A stretch of DNA of 7,228 bases, taken from NCBI GenBank assembly GCA_012514615.1, contig JAAYZY010000321.1, positions 1 through 7,228 on the forward strand, written 5' to 3'. The position numbers were made by a program, and so were the translations under genes. Source of the DNA: Chloroflexota bacterium (GTDB lineage Bacteria; Chloroflexota; Anaerolineae; DTPP01). Below the pieces are notes generated by a model. The model was not told the origin of the DNA, searched no databases, and saw only the letters and a program-made list of their open reading frames with translations. Position 1 is the first letter of the stretch, and the number at the start of each line of letters is the position of its first letter. Positions 1 through 6,030 of the stretch are shown piece after piece.

Positions 1-98
1 AGCTGCGCATCCCCTAGGGCGGGCGCCGCAGGGCATCCCGCCAAAGGAGACGGTTCAAGCCTGCCCTCTGCTGTCTACGGCGCGCCGCCCCTGTATGC

Positions 99-716
99 AT
101 GAGGGGCAAGGTGAGCAAGGAACGGCTGTCTGCTGGATGTGAGGATGAACGCCTGCTGATGCAGGTTCGCCAGGGGAACTTGCTGGCCTTTGGCGACCTG
201 TACCACAAGTACCGAGGCCTGGTCTATCGCACTGCGCTGGCGATCGTCCGGGATGCTGAAGCCGCAGAAGACATCCTACAGGACTGTTTTCTGCGGCTTC
301 ACGCGCATGCGGGATCGCTGGATGGCACCAGCCCCTTGAGCCCCTGGCTCTACCGCGTCACGGCCAACCTGTGCTACAACTGGCTGCACCAACGGGCGCG
401 CTGGCAGTCGCCAGATGACAAGCCCCTGGCCCAGGCGTGCAGCCTGGGCCAGGAGTCGCCGGAAGCGTTGCTGGAGCGCCAGGAGCTGCGCCTGGCTGTG
501 GAACAGGCCCTCAGTCGCCTCAGCGCCAGCCACCGCGCTGTGGTGGTGCTCTTCTACCTGGCCGACTTCAGCGTGGAGGAGGTCGCCCAAACCCTGGATT
601 GCCCGGTGGGCACGGTGAAATCGCGGCTGCACTACGCGCGCAGCCAACTGCGCACGCTCATCGAACAGGGCGAGGCCTTCCCCCTGGTGGAGGTGTTGAT
701 CGGTGTCCGAGGCTAG
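99..716 (+). CDS. ECF-family RNA polymerase sigma factor (sigma-70 regions 2 and 4)
   Basis: Probable alternative sigma factor that directs RNA polymerase to a stress or envelope regulon. Residues ~28-100 match sigma-70 region 2: the 2.2 core-binding helix AEDILQDCFLRLH is at ~56-68, and the 2.4 segment WLYRVTANLCYNW at ~83-95 is the -10 recognition helix. Residues ~135-188 are region 4, with the helix-turn-helix FSVEEVAQTLDCPVGTVKSR at ~157-176. Regions 1 and 3 are absent and the length (205 aa) is usual for ECF factors. The start is uncertain: ATG at 99 has no good Shine-Dalgarno, whereas GTG at 111 has GAGGGG (101-106) four bases upstream and would give a 201-aa protein. The stop overlaps the start of the next gene by 14 nt, a typical sigma/anti-sigma coupling. 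The ECF class is secure; the subgroup and target promoters are unknown. No promoter was recognised in the 98 bases upstream. Confidence 0.93.
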   Translation: MRGKVSKERLSAGCEDERLLMQVRQGNLLAFGDLYHKYRGLVYRTALAIVRDAEAAEDILQDCFLRLHAHAGSLDGTSPLSPWLYRVTANLCYNWLHQRARWQSPDDKPLAQACSLGQESPEALLERQELRLAVEQALSRLSASHRAVVVLFYLADFSVEEVAQTLDCPVGTVKSRLHYARSQLRTLIEQGEAFPLVEVLIGVRG

Positions 717-1302
717 GCAGGACCAGGACCGGTCGGCGGAGCTCGACGCCCTGTGGCGAGAAGGTCTGCACAGGCTCGTGGGGCAGGCGGAGCCCCCGCC
801 GGGGGTCTGGCAGCGGGTGGCCAGGCGGGTGGCCGGCGGGCCCACCGCCACGCCGCGCCAGCGCGCCGAGAGGCGCTCGCCTGGCCAGTGGGCAACCCTG
901 GCGGCCATCCTGCTGGTCTGCCTGACCTGGCCCCACGGCATCGCCTGCCGCTGGGACGGGAGTCAGCTCGCCTGCACGTGGGGTGAAGGGGGGGCGGCCC
1001 CTGCCGCGCCGGCCTCGCCCTCGGTCGCGGCTGGGCCGCTGGCCATCGATGCCCAAGACGCGGCCTCCGGCTATCTCCACCACAAACAGCAACGGGCGGC
1101 GCGGGCGCTTCAGGAGCTCAATCAGCCCAACCAAGACCCCTTGCTGCGGACCCGCAAGCCGGCCCCTGCAGCCGTCGCGTCGGCAGCCGCCGCCAGGCCC
1201 CCGGAAGCAGCGGTCGGCCACCTGCCGCAAGACCCACCCTCATCGCCACTGCACCTCCCCCTGCCCCGGGACGAAGGCTCGGCGGCGCCCCACCGGGGTT
1301 AG
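703..1302 (+). CDS. Putative anti-sigma factor, single-pass membrane protein
   Basis: Probable partner that holds the upstream ECF sigma factor at the membrane. The start is GTG at 703, preceded by GGAGG (689-693) with a 9-nt spacer, and it overlaps the sigma gene by 14 nt, so translation is probably coupled. Residues 1-60 are charged and presumably cytoplasmic; the segment PPPGVWQRVARRV (31-43) resembles the short helix that follows the N-terminus in many membrane regulators encoded next to ECF genes. One hydrophobic span lies at ~62-80. The remainder (81-199) is Ala/Pro-rich, low complexity and presumably extracytoplasmic, with two cysteines (82, 91) close to the membrane. No HxxxCxxC zinc-binding anti-sigma motif is present, so this is not a classical ZAS protein. 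The role is inferred from gene position, overlap and topology; the sequence itself is weakly conserved. It ends 1 nt from the convergent MFS gene. Confidence 0.7.
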   Translation: MSEARQDQDRSAELDALWREGLHRLVGQAEPPPGVWQRVARRVAGGPTATPRQRAERRSPGQWATLAAILLVCLTWPHGIACRWDGSQLACTWGEGGAAPAAPASPSVAAGPLAIDAQDAASGYLHHKQQRAARALQELNQPNQDPLLRTRKPAPAAVASAAAARPPEAAVGHLPQDPPSSPLHLPLPRDEGSAAPHRG

Positions 1303-1303
1303 G

Positions 1304-2512
1304 CTACTCTTCCTTCTGCGGCGCCCACTGCCCCCCATACGAGTCCCGCTCGTCCGCCAAGCCCGCCATGCTGGTGAGCAGGCTCAGGGCCATGACGATG
1401 CCGCCGCTCACATAGGGCAAGAAGAGATTGAAGTCCAGCGCCAGGCCGGCCCAGGTGGGGCCTACGATGCGGCCCAGGCTCATGAAGGCGTTGTTCAGGC
1501 CCATGGCCGCACCCTGCTGACGCCCGGCCTTCTTGGAGATGATGGTGGAGACCCCCGGCCGCAGCATGGCGTTGCCCACGGCAAAGAAGCCGGTGGTGAG
1601 CACCACCGTGACGAAGGTGTTGGCCGTGAGCATGAGGAAGAAGCCCACCGCGCTCACCAGCAGCGACCCTTGGATGACACGATGGTCTCCCCAGCGTCGC
1701 GAGAGCGGCCCGGTGAGGAAGCCCTGAATGAGCGCCGAGGCCAGCCCGATGAGCATGAGCACCGTGCCCACTTGGGTGGCGCCGTAGCCGTAGCGATGCA
1801 GTGCATAGAGACCGAAGACGCCTTCGAAGTTGGTCAGGGCGAAGTTCATCAGGAACGAGAGGAAGAGGGGGTACCCCAGGGGGCCATGCAGCGCCCGCCA
1901 CATCCCCCGCACATCCAACCCCCGCAGACGCCCGGTGTTGTGGCTGCGGCGCTCGGCTGGCAACGACTCTGGCAGGAAGAAGTAGGCCAGCAGCAGCACC
2001 CCAAACGAGAGCCCCGCCGCCACGAAGAACGGCAGCGAAAGGCTGCCTCGGGCCAACCAGCCGCCCAACCCTGGCCCCAACACCATCCCCGTGCCCATGG
2101 CCGCCGAGAGGATGCCCATGCCGCTGCTCCGCTCCTCGTCGGTGGTGGTATCGCTGATGAAGGCCAAGGCCGCCGGCATGGTGGCCGACGAGAGCATCCC
2201 CGACAGGGCCCGGGCCACAAACATCATCCAAAGCTCCGTGGAGAGGCCGAAGAAGAGCTGGGCCAGGCCGTTGCCCAGGATGCCCACCAGCAGCATCGGC
2301 TTGCGCCCCACCCGGTCAGAGAGCTCGCCCCAAATGGGGGAGAAGATGAGCTGCATGAAGGCGAAGGTAGACATGAGCATGCCCAGCTCTCGCCCGCTGG
2401 CGCCCAGCGACTCCACGTAGAACGGCAAGATGGGGATGATCATGCCGAAGCTGAGCATGACCACAATCATGCCGCTGAGCAGGATGAGCAAGTTACGCCG
2501 CTGTGGCGACAT
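1304..2512 (-). CDS. MFS transporter, DHA1-type drug:H+ antiporter (TetA-like)
   Basis: Predicted inner-membrane efflux permease of 402 aa with the hydrophobic pattern of 12 spans, the usual length for the DHA1 family. Numbered from the ATG, the loop between spans 2 and 3 carries motif A, GELSDRVGRKP (~62-72). Span 5 carries the antiporter motif C in the exact form G-x8-G-x3-GP-x2-GG (~133-151), which is diagnostic of drug/proton antiporters rather than symporters. The first span ends in PILPFYVESLG, common in TetA and multidrug pumps. The in-frame GTG at 2524 is possible, but ATG at 2512 is preferred because GGAGG (2522-2518) sits 5 nt before it. The gene has its own promoter and a structured leader (separate entries) and converges on the sigma/anti-sigma operon with a 1-nt gap. 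The substrate cannot be told from sequence; tetracycline-like or multidrug export is a family-level guess. Confidence 0.92.
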   Translation of the reverse strand: MSPQRRNLLILLSGMIVVMLSFGMIIPILPFYVESLGASGRELGMLMSTFAFMQLIFSPIWGELSDRVGRKPMLLVGILGNGLAQLFFGLSTELWMMFVARALSGMLSSATMPAALAFISDTTTDEERSSGMGILSAAMGTGMVLGPGLGGWLARGSLSLPFFVAAGLSFGVLLLAYFFLPESLPAERRSHNTGRLRGLDVRGMWRALHGPLGYPLFLSFLMNFALTNFEGVFGLYALHRYGYGATQVGTVLMLIGLASALIQGFLTGPLSRRWGDHRVIQGSLLVSAVGFFLMLTANTFVTVVLTTGFFAVGNAMLRPGVSTIISKKAGRQQGAAMGLNNAFMSLGRIVGPTWAGLALDFNLFLPYVSGGIVMALSLLTSMAGLADERDSYGGQWAPQKEE

Positions 2513-2517
2513 CGACA

Positions 2518-2522
2518 CCTCC
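2518..2522 (-). promoter_or_regulatory. Shine-Dalgarno deciding the MFS start
   Basis: GGAGG on the minus strand, 5 nt before ATG at 2512. It lies inside the reading frame that would start at GTG 2524, so it argues for the ATG as the true start. Confidence 0.8.
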
Positions 2523-2540
2523 ACCCCGGGGCGCCCTTCC

Positions 2541-2573
2541 CAACAAAAGCCTACCCGGCTGGACGCCGGGTAG
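2541..2573 (-). terminator. Terminator-like hairpin in the MFS 5' leader (possible attenuator)
   Basis: Read on the minus strand, CTACCCGGC (2573-2565), loop GTCCA (2564-2560), GCCGGGTAG (2559-2551) forms a perfect 9-bp GC-rich stem. It is followed by GC and then TTTTGTT (2548-2542). This is the layout of an intrinsic terminator with a short, interrupted U-tract. It lies between the MFS promoter and the MFS start codon, 28 nt before ATG 2512, so it could attenuate MFS expression. It could equally terminate read-through from the membrane-protein operon upstream. The short U-tract makes its efficiency doubtful. Confidence 0.55.
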
Positions 2574-2607
2574 CCAGGGAGGCCACATGGGCCGGGGAAA
2601 CCGGGCT

Positions 2608-2632
2608 GTCCAGGGGACGGGGTCCCCTGGAC
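2608..2632 (-). repeat. Perfect 11-bp inverted repeat in the MFS leader
   Basis: GTCCAGGGGAC (2608-2618), a 3-nt spacer, then its exact complement (2622-2632). In the minus-strand transcript it would form a very stable hairpin between the promoter and the terminator-like stem. The base of its 3' arm (CTGGAC on the minus strand, 2613-2608) is complementary to GTCCAG at 2564-2559, the loop and next base of the downstream hairpin. An alternative pairing between the two elements is therefore possible. The tight loop also leaves open a cruciform or protein-binding site in DNA. Confidence 0.7.
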
Positions 2633-2661
2633 CCTAGGGGCTCACGAATTTCGTAGCGCTA

Positions 2662-2690
2662 AGTATATCGCTGCGGGTCTGCCTTGTCAA
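2662..2690 (-). promoter_or_regulatory. Consensus sigma-70-type promoter for the MFS gene
   Basis: Minus strand: -35 TTGACA (2690-2685), 17-nt spacer, -10 TATACT (2667-2662). The -35 matches the consensus in all six positions and the -10 in five of six, with optimal spacing. Transcription would begin near 2655, giving a leader of about 140 nt. A short inverted repeat ACGAA-T-TTCGT (2644-2654) lies at the predicted start site and could be an operator. The promoter is in the 190-nt gap behind the membrane-protein operon, so MFS can be expressed on its own. Confidence 0.8.
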
Positions 2691-2714
2691 CTGCAGAGAG
2701 GAGAGGCGATCAGC

Positions 2715-4325
2715 CTAGGGCTGGGGCGGCACCGTCTCGCCGTCGGGCACGGAGCGCAGGTCTGCGCAGGAAACCCACGTGACCACGTCGCTCCAGCGGT
2801 AGCCCTGGGCGGTGAACGTCGGGATGTCCCTGATCCAGCGCTTGTGCCCATTCTCCAGCAGGTAGATGTGCGGGCTGCGGTCGCACTTGAGCAGGATGGG
2901 ATCGGCGCGCTCGTAAAGGATGTGCTGGATGCTCTCCGGCAGGCCGGTCACATCGGCTGGCGCGCCGCGGAACAGCCAGGGCGGGGCCAGCAGGCCCAGG
3001 GTCGCCCAGCCTAGGTAGAGGACGATGCCCACGGCAAGGGCCTGCCGCATGGCCCCCAGCCAGCGCGCCCGCCCTGCTCGCACCTGCCCGATGAGCACGA
3101 CGGCCAGCAGGACGATGTTGATCACGTTCCAACCGATGAACAGCAGGCGGTTGGGCGTGAGGCGGCCGTTGGCCGTGCGGTAGAGGATCGCCACCAACGC
3201 GTACAGGCCAACCAGCAGCGTGAGCCCAGCCAGGGCCATGACCCCGCGGCGCAACCAGGTCTGCGCCCGGTCGCCCAGCTCGGTGCCGTGCACCGGGGTG
3301 GCGCCGACCAGCAGGGCCACCACCGCGAACAGCAGCCCACTGAAGGCCATCAGCACATCACGGTTTTGGAACGGCTCGCGCCAATTGAAGGGGATGAACC
3401 CCAGATAGACGACCAATACCCCCACTGCCAACGGCAGCAGCAGGCGCATCAGCAGCGCCACCAGCTTGCTCAGCCCCTCGTCGAACGACTGCTCCCGGGG
3501 GGCCGCGGCCGGATCGTAGACCAACGCGACCGCCACGACCGCGATCAGCCCGCCTCCGCCAGCAATGAAGAGTCGCTGCACCACTTCAGGCGGCTGGATG
3601 CCCAGCGCATTGAACAGCCCGAAGGTGATCGCGGTGAACAGCCCGCCGGCCATCGCCAGCAGCCCGCCGACGACGAACGCTTCCAGCGATTTGACCAGGA
3701 ACGCGAAGCGCGAAGCGTCCGCAGAGCGCCCCTCCAGGCCATCCCCCCGCGCCAGTGCGACCGCGCCCATCCCGGCCCAGGCCAGCAGACCCAGGTGCAG
3801 CGTCATCAGGCCCAGGTACTGCTCCTGGAACAGCCGCGGCCACATGCCGCGGCAGAGCAGCAGCACGTAGGCCGCGCCCGCGGCCAGCCCCAACCCCACG
3901 GCCAGGGCGCGGCTCGGCAGCCGCTTGCCCCCCAGGGACAGGAAGAGGGAGATGAGCACAGCGCTGACCGGCGCGGCCAACAGCAGCACGGCCGGGAAGA
4001 GGCTGTAGATCTGGCCATTCAGCGGATTGGTGAACCGGATGGTGAAGCGCTGGTCGTCGGAAAGCAGCCACAGCACCAGCCCGTTGAGAACCCCCAGCGG
4101 CAGCGCCCACCCCCAGGCGACGACTCGCTTCCTCACAGCCGCGGCCGCATGGCGCAGACGGTAGTGCCAGGCCGCCAGCAGGAGGTTGTCGGGGGAGCCG
4201 GCGTAGGTGACCTCAACCGCCTCCGCGAACGCCGCCTGCTCGCCGACCTGCACGGCCTGTTGATAGGCTTGCTCCAGCGCTTCGGGGTTCTCGGTCAGTT
4301 GTTGGATGGTTGGCAGATAGGACAT
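2715..4325 (-). CDS. Polytopic membrane protein with C-terminal ENGxKRWI repeat domain
   Basis: 536-aa integral membrane protein of unknown function. Residues 1-70 are a soluble, helical N-terminus ending in NLLLAAWHYRLRHA. About 11 hydrophobic spans follow at ~72-89, 108-130, 139-159, 172-192, 213-240, 252-270, 287-312, 326-343, 361-382, 394-414 and 430-449. The general shape recalls DUF4153-type inner-membrane proteins, but this is a weak resemblance. After the last span, residues ~475-536 form one copy of a soluble repeat: LLKC, SPHIYLLENGHKRWI (484-498), TF (503-504), GYRWSDV (508-514), and PDG (527-529). Its two cysteines (481, 520) are conserved in the second repeat of the neighbouring 234-aa protein. 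The ATG at 4325 is preceded by AGGAG with an 8-nt spacer. It is the last gene of the three-gene set downstream of selC, separated from the previous gene by 158 nt with no clear promoter or terminator. The shared domain suggests the two proteins work together, probably on the outer face. Confidence 0.85.
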   Translation of the reverse strand: MSYLPTIQQLTENPEALEQAYQQAVQVGEQAAFAEAVEVTYAGSPDNLLLAAWHYRLRHAAAAVRKRVVAWGWALPLGVLNGLVLWLLSDDQRFTIRFTNPLNGQIYSLFPAVLLLAAPVSAVLISLFLSLGGKRLPSRALAVGLGLAAGAAYVLLLCRGMWPRLFQEQYLGLMTLHLGLLAWAGMGAVALARGDGLEGRSADASRFAFLVKSLEAFVVGGLLAMAGGLFTAITFGLFNALGIQPPEVVQRLFIAGGGGLIAVVAVALVYDPAAAPREQSFDEGLSKLVALLMRLLLPLAVGVLVVYLGFIPFNWREPFQNRDVLMAFSGLLFAVVALLVGATPVHGTELGDRAQTWLRRGVMALAGLTLLVGLYALVAILYRTANGRLTPNRLLFIGWNVINIVLLAVVLIGQVRAGRARWLGAMRQALAVGIVLYLGWATLGLLAPPWLFRGAPADVTGLPESIQHILYERADPILLKCDRSPHIYLLENGHKRWIRDIPTFTAQGYRWSDVVTWVSCADLRSVPDGETVPPQP

Positions 4326-4483
4326 GCCCTAGTCTCCTGACACGATCGCGAGTAGCGCTTCGCGTAGTTCGGCCCAGATGATGGCACGAGCGCTCTCCAC
4401 AGGAGGCCATTCGACTCCACACCCATTGTCTCTTGCGGTTCAGTGATGGCGAGGTTGTCTTGGGTGGTCGCGAAAGGCCTTCC

Positions 4484-5188
4484 TCACGGCTGGGGCGAAG
4501 GCCCTCGGCCAGGCGGCACCGTGTCGCCGTCCGGCAGGCTGCGCAGGTAGGCGCAATCCACGAAGCGCACGTCATCCCACTCGTGGCCTTCCGCTTCGAA
4601 CGTGGCGATGTCCACGATCCAGCGCTTCTGCCCCCCTTCCAGGCGGTAGATGTGGGGGCTCTTGGCGCACTTGAGCAAGACGTGGAGCGGCGCGCCGAGC
4701 TCGAAACGTTCCACGAAGCCATCTTCCACCACATGCACGTCGCCCCAGGTGAAGCCGTAGTGCTCGAAGGCGTCCATGCTGCTGATCCAGCGGAACTGCC
4801 CCTGGCGATAGACGTAGATCCGCTCGCTGCCGGCTTCTTTCACCACCAGGCCATCGCGGATGATCAGGGCAGCGCTGTCGGGCATGGCCGTGGCCAAGGT
4901 GGTGCCGTGGCGGTTGAAGGGGATGTTGATGAGGACCACCACCAGGAGCAGGCCCAGGGCCAGCCGAGCCAGGATGCGATCGGCGTGAGAGGGCAAGACC
5001 GGGGCCGGCGGCTCTGGGGCCAGCTCAGGTTCAGGCGGCCGAGCCGCTTCCAGCGGCGGCGCAGGCGGCGCGGGGGGAGGAGTCGGCGGCGCGGCCTGCG
5101 TCTGCCGCGCCTGGAGTCGCTGGGCCACTTCGTCGGCCAGCAGGTCCAGCAGGGGATCCCAACGGGAAGAAGGCGCAGGTTGGTTCAT
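4484..5188 (-). CDS. Single-span membrane protein with two extracytoplasmic ENGxKRWI-type repeats
   Basis: 234-aa protein of unknown function. A helical N-terminus (~10-30) leads into a Pro/Ala/Glu-rich linker (~31-66), then one transmembrane span (~73-91). The C-terminal half presumably lies outside the membrane. It contains two copies of one module. Copy 1 (~107-163) has ERIYVYRQGQFRWISSMDAF and YGFTWGDV; copy 2 (~168-226) has SPHIYRLEGGQKRWIVDIATF's key residues IYxLExGxKRWI and TF, then GHEWDDV and PDGDTVPP. Copy 2 carries Cys174 and Cys212, matching the cysteine pair in the 536-aa neighbour and suggesting a disulfide; copy 1 lacks both. ATG 5188 has GAGGT upstream and lies only 4 nt after the stop of the preceding gene, so the two are almost certainly co-translated. 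The module occurs widely in secreted bacterial proteins as a repeat of unknown function. Binding or sensing at the surface is an inference. Confidence 0.85.
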   Translation of the reverse strand: MNQPAPSSRWDPLLDLLADEVAQRLQARQTQAAPPTPPPAPPAPPLEAARPPEPELAPEPPAPVLPSHADRILARLALGLLLVVVLINIPFNRHGTTLATAMPDSAALIIRDGLVVKEAGSERIYVYRQGQFRWISSMDAFEHYGFTWGDVHVVEDGFVERFELGAPLHVLLKCAKSPHIYRLEGGQKRWIVDIATFEAEGHEWDDVRFVDCAYLRSLPDGDTVPPGRGPSPQP

Positions 5189-5192
5189 GGGC

Positions 5193-5882
5193 CTACCTCA
5201 CCACGAAGAAGCCCAGGATCTCGCCCATGCTGGTCAGGACGTTGGCGTAGAAGTTGCCGCCCATGGGCCGCAGGAACTCGAAATCCATGGTGGGCGCGCC
5301 GATGAAGGGGCGCAAGGTCCAGGCCATCTGGCTACCCACAAAGGCGTAGATGAGGATCCACAACCGCACCAGGTTGCGGCGGGCGGCGCTCCCTTCCCTC
5401 TTGCCCCCGGCCAGGAGCTGCATCCCCTGGGAGAGAAAGACCACGCCCACGATGCCGGCCACGGTGAACACCCCTACGTTCAGCAGCTTGAAGAACTGGT
5501 AGTGGCTGGTGGTGAGCAGGAAGAAGAGGACGATGGGCCCAAAGCTGAGCAAGACCACGGCCGTGACGGCGATGGCGGTAAGCATCAGGGCCACGCCTTG
5601 ACTGAGCGTCTGGTTGGAGCCGAAGATCAGGTTGAAAAAGTAGAGCGTGGGGGCGCAGACCAGCAGCGTGACCAAGAAGACCAAGGGGAGCTTCGCTGCT
5701 GAGCTCAGGGCCTGCAGGGCGCTGTGGCTGGAACCCATCACCGCCCCGTAGAGAGCCAGGAAGACGACGCCGGTGATGAGCAGATCGCGGATCTTGGCCC
5801 CCAGTTCCCTGCCTTGGCGAATCTCCTCGAAGAAGCGGCTGCGCTCTCGCAGCACCTGCTCGATGACCAACAGGGCTCGCAT
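5193..5882 (-). CDS. Yip1-like multispan membrane protein of unknown function
   Basis: 229-aa integral membrane protein. A charged amphipathic N-terminus (1-32, ERSRFFEEIRQGRELGAKIRD) precedes about six hydrophobic segments at ~33-50, 65-86, 96-110, 111-124, 133-153 and 171-190. A conserved-looking tail follows, with SQMAWTLRPFIGAP (184-197) and FLRPMGGNFY (203-212). The layout resembles small Yip1-like bacterial membrane proteins, but the family is not identified with certainty. The start is ATG 5882, supported by AAGGAGG with a 7-nt spacer. The frame stays open upstream to 6158, but that extension would read through the tRNA-Sec gene and is rejected. The gene starts 39 nt after the tRNA 3' end on the same strand, and its stop lies 4 nt before the next start. 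It is the first protein gene of the selC-linked membrane operon. No catalytic motif was seen. Confidence 0.85.
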   Translation of the reverse strand: MRALLVIEQVLRERSRFFEEIRQGRELGAKIRDLLITGVVFLALYGAVMGSSHSALQALSSAAKLPLVFLVTLLVCAPTLYFFNLIFGSNQTLSQGVALMLTAIAVTAVVLLSFGPIVLFFLLTTSHYQFFKLLNVGVFTVAGIVGVVFLSQGMQLLAGGKREGSAARRNLVRLWILIYAFVGSQMAWTLRPFIGAPTMDFEFLRPMGGNFYANVLTSMGEILGFFVVR

Positions 5883-5889
5883 GAAGAAG

Positions 5890-5896
5890 CCTCCTT
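5890..5896 (-). promoter_or_regulatory. Strong Shine-Dalgarno fixing the start at 5882
   Basis: AAGGAGG on the minus strand with a 7-nt spacer to ATG 5882. It begins one base after a short hairpin that follows the tRNA. It overrides the upstream in-frame starts, which would translate through the tRNA gene. Confidence 0.85.
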
Positions 5897-5897
5897 C

Positions 5898-5918
5898 GCC
5901 CACCAGCAGAACGTGGGC
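5898..5918 (-). repeat. Hairpin between selC and the first membrane gene
   Basis: Minus strand GCCCAC (5918-5913), 9-nt loop, GTGGGC (5903-5898): a perfect 6-bp GC-rich stem. It starts 3 nt after the tRNA discriminator base and ends one base before the Shine-Dalgarno. No U-tract follows, so it is not a convincing terminator. It could mark the processing boundary between tRNA and mRNA or affect ribosome access; both ideas are inference. Confidence 0.45.
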
Positions 5919-5921
5919 CAG

Positions 5922-6018
5922 CGGGAGTGGATGGGAGTCGAACCCACCAGGGTCGCCTGTTCGGCACCCCTCAGACGGTTTTGAAGACCGCGGAGCCCAC
6001 CGGGACTCAACCACCCCC
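5922..6018 (-). tRNA. selC: tRNA-Sec (selenocysteine), anticodon UCA
   Basis: A 97-nt tRNA without an encoded CCA end (the bases after discriminator G at 5922 are CTG). The fold, checked by hand, has all the special features of bacterial tRNA-Sec. The acceptor stem is 8 bp, GGGGGTGG (6018-6011) with CCACTCCC (5930-5923), one G-U. The D-stem is 6 bp, GAGTCC/GGGCTC, with a 4-nt loop CGGT. The anticodon stem GCGGT/ACCGT closes loop CTTCAAA with anticodon TCA (5984-5982). The long variable arm pairs AGGG with CCCT and GCC with GGC. The T-arm has loop TTCGACT. Its product is charged with serine, converted to selenocysteinyl-tRNA and delivered to UGA codons by SelB. A promoter lies directly upstream and a membrane-protein gene begins 39 nt downstream. 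No selA, selB, selD or selenoprotein gene is identifiable in the window. Confidence 0.95.
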
Positions 6019-6030
6019 ACAGCGCAGGGA

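Noticed and set aside
1..102. Plus-strand frame open from the window edge to TGA at 100-102, overlapping the ATG at 99 as ATGA, with AAAGGAGA at 43-50
   Set aside because: Only 33 codons, low-complexity translation and no recognisable family. It could be the tail of an upstream gene, but chance explains it in GC-rich DNA.
1285..1325. GGCGCC repeated on both sides of the convergent stop codons as a bidirectional terminator
   Set aside because: The long loop and absence of T-tracts on either strand make it unconvincing.
983..2656. Long plus-strand open frame opposite the MFS gene
   Set aside because: Its translation is rich in His, Gln, Arg and Glu, with no domain. It is the mirror of a well-supported transporter with intact family motifs.
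4326..4483. Search for a promoter or terminator in the 158-nt gap between the two repeat-bearing membrane genes
   Set aside because: Only weak 4-bp inverted repeats and no hexamer pair at proper spacing were found. Co-transcription remains the simplest view.
4295..4486. UGA at 4486-4484 as a selenocysteine codon, with the frame open beyond it to 4295 and a Cys-x-x-Cys near the end; also a 43-codon ATG frame starting at 4426
   Set aside because: The homologous domain in the 536-aa neighbour ends at the equivalent position with TAG, so the stop is natural. No SECIS-like hairpin is obvious after the UGA. The downstream frame overlaps the next gene and lacks a good Shine-Dalgarno.
3288..5305. 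Long plus-strand open frames opposite the membrane-protein genes
   Set aside because: Gln/Arg/His-rich shadow translations caused by GC-rich codon use on the other strand; no motif or Shine-Dalgarno supports them.
5922..5945. Integration (att) site at the selC 3' end
   Set aside because: selC is a common integration target, but I found no second copy of the tRNA 3' segment and no integrase in the window.
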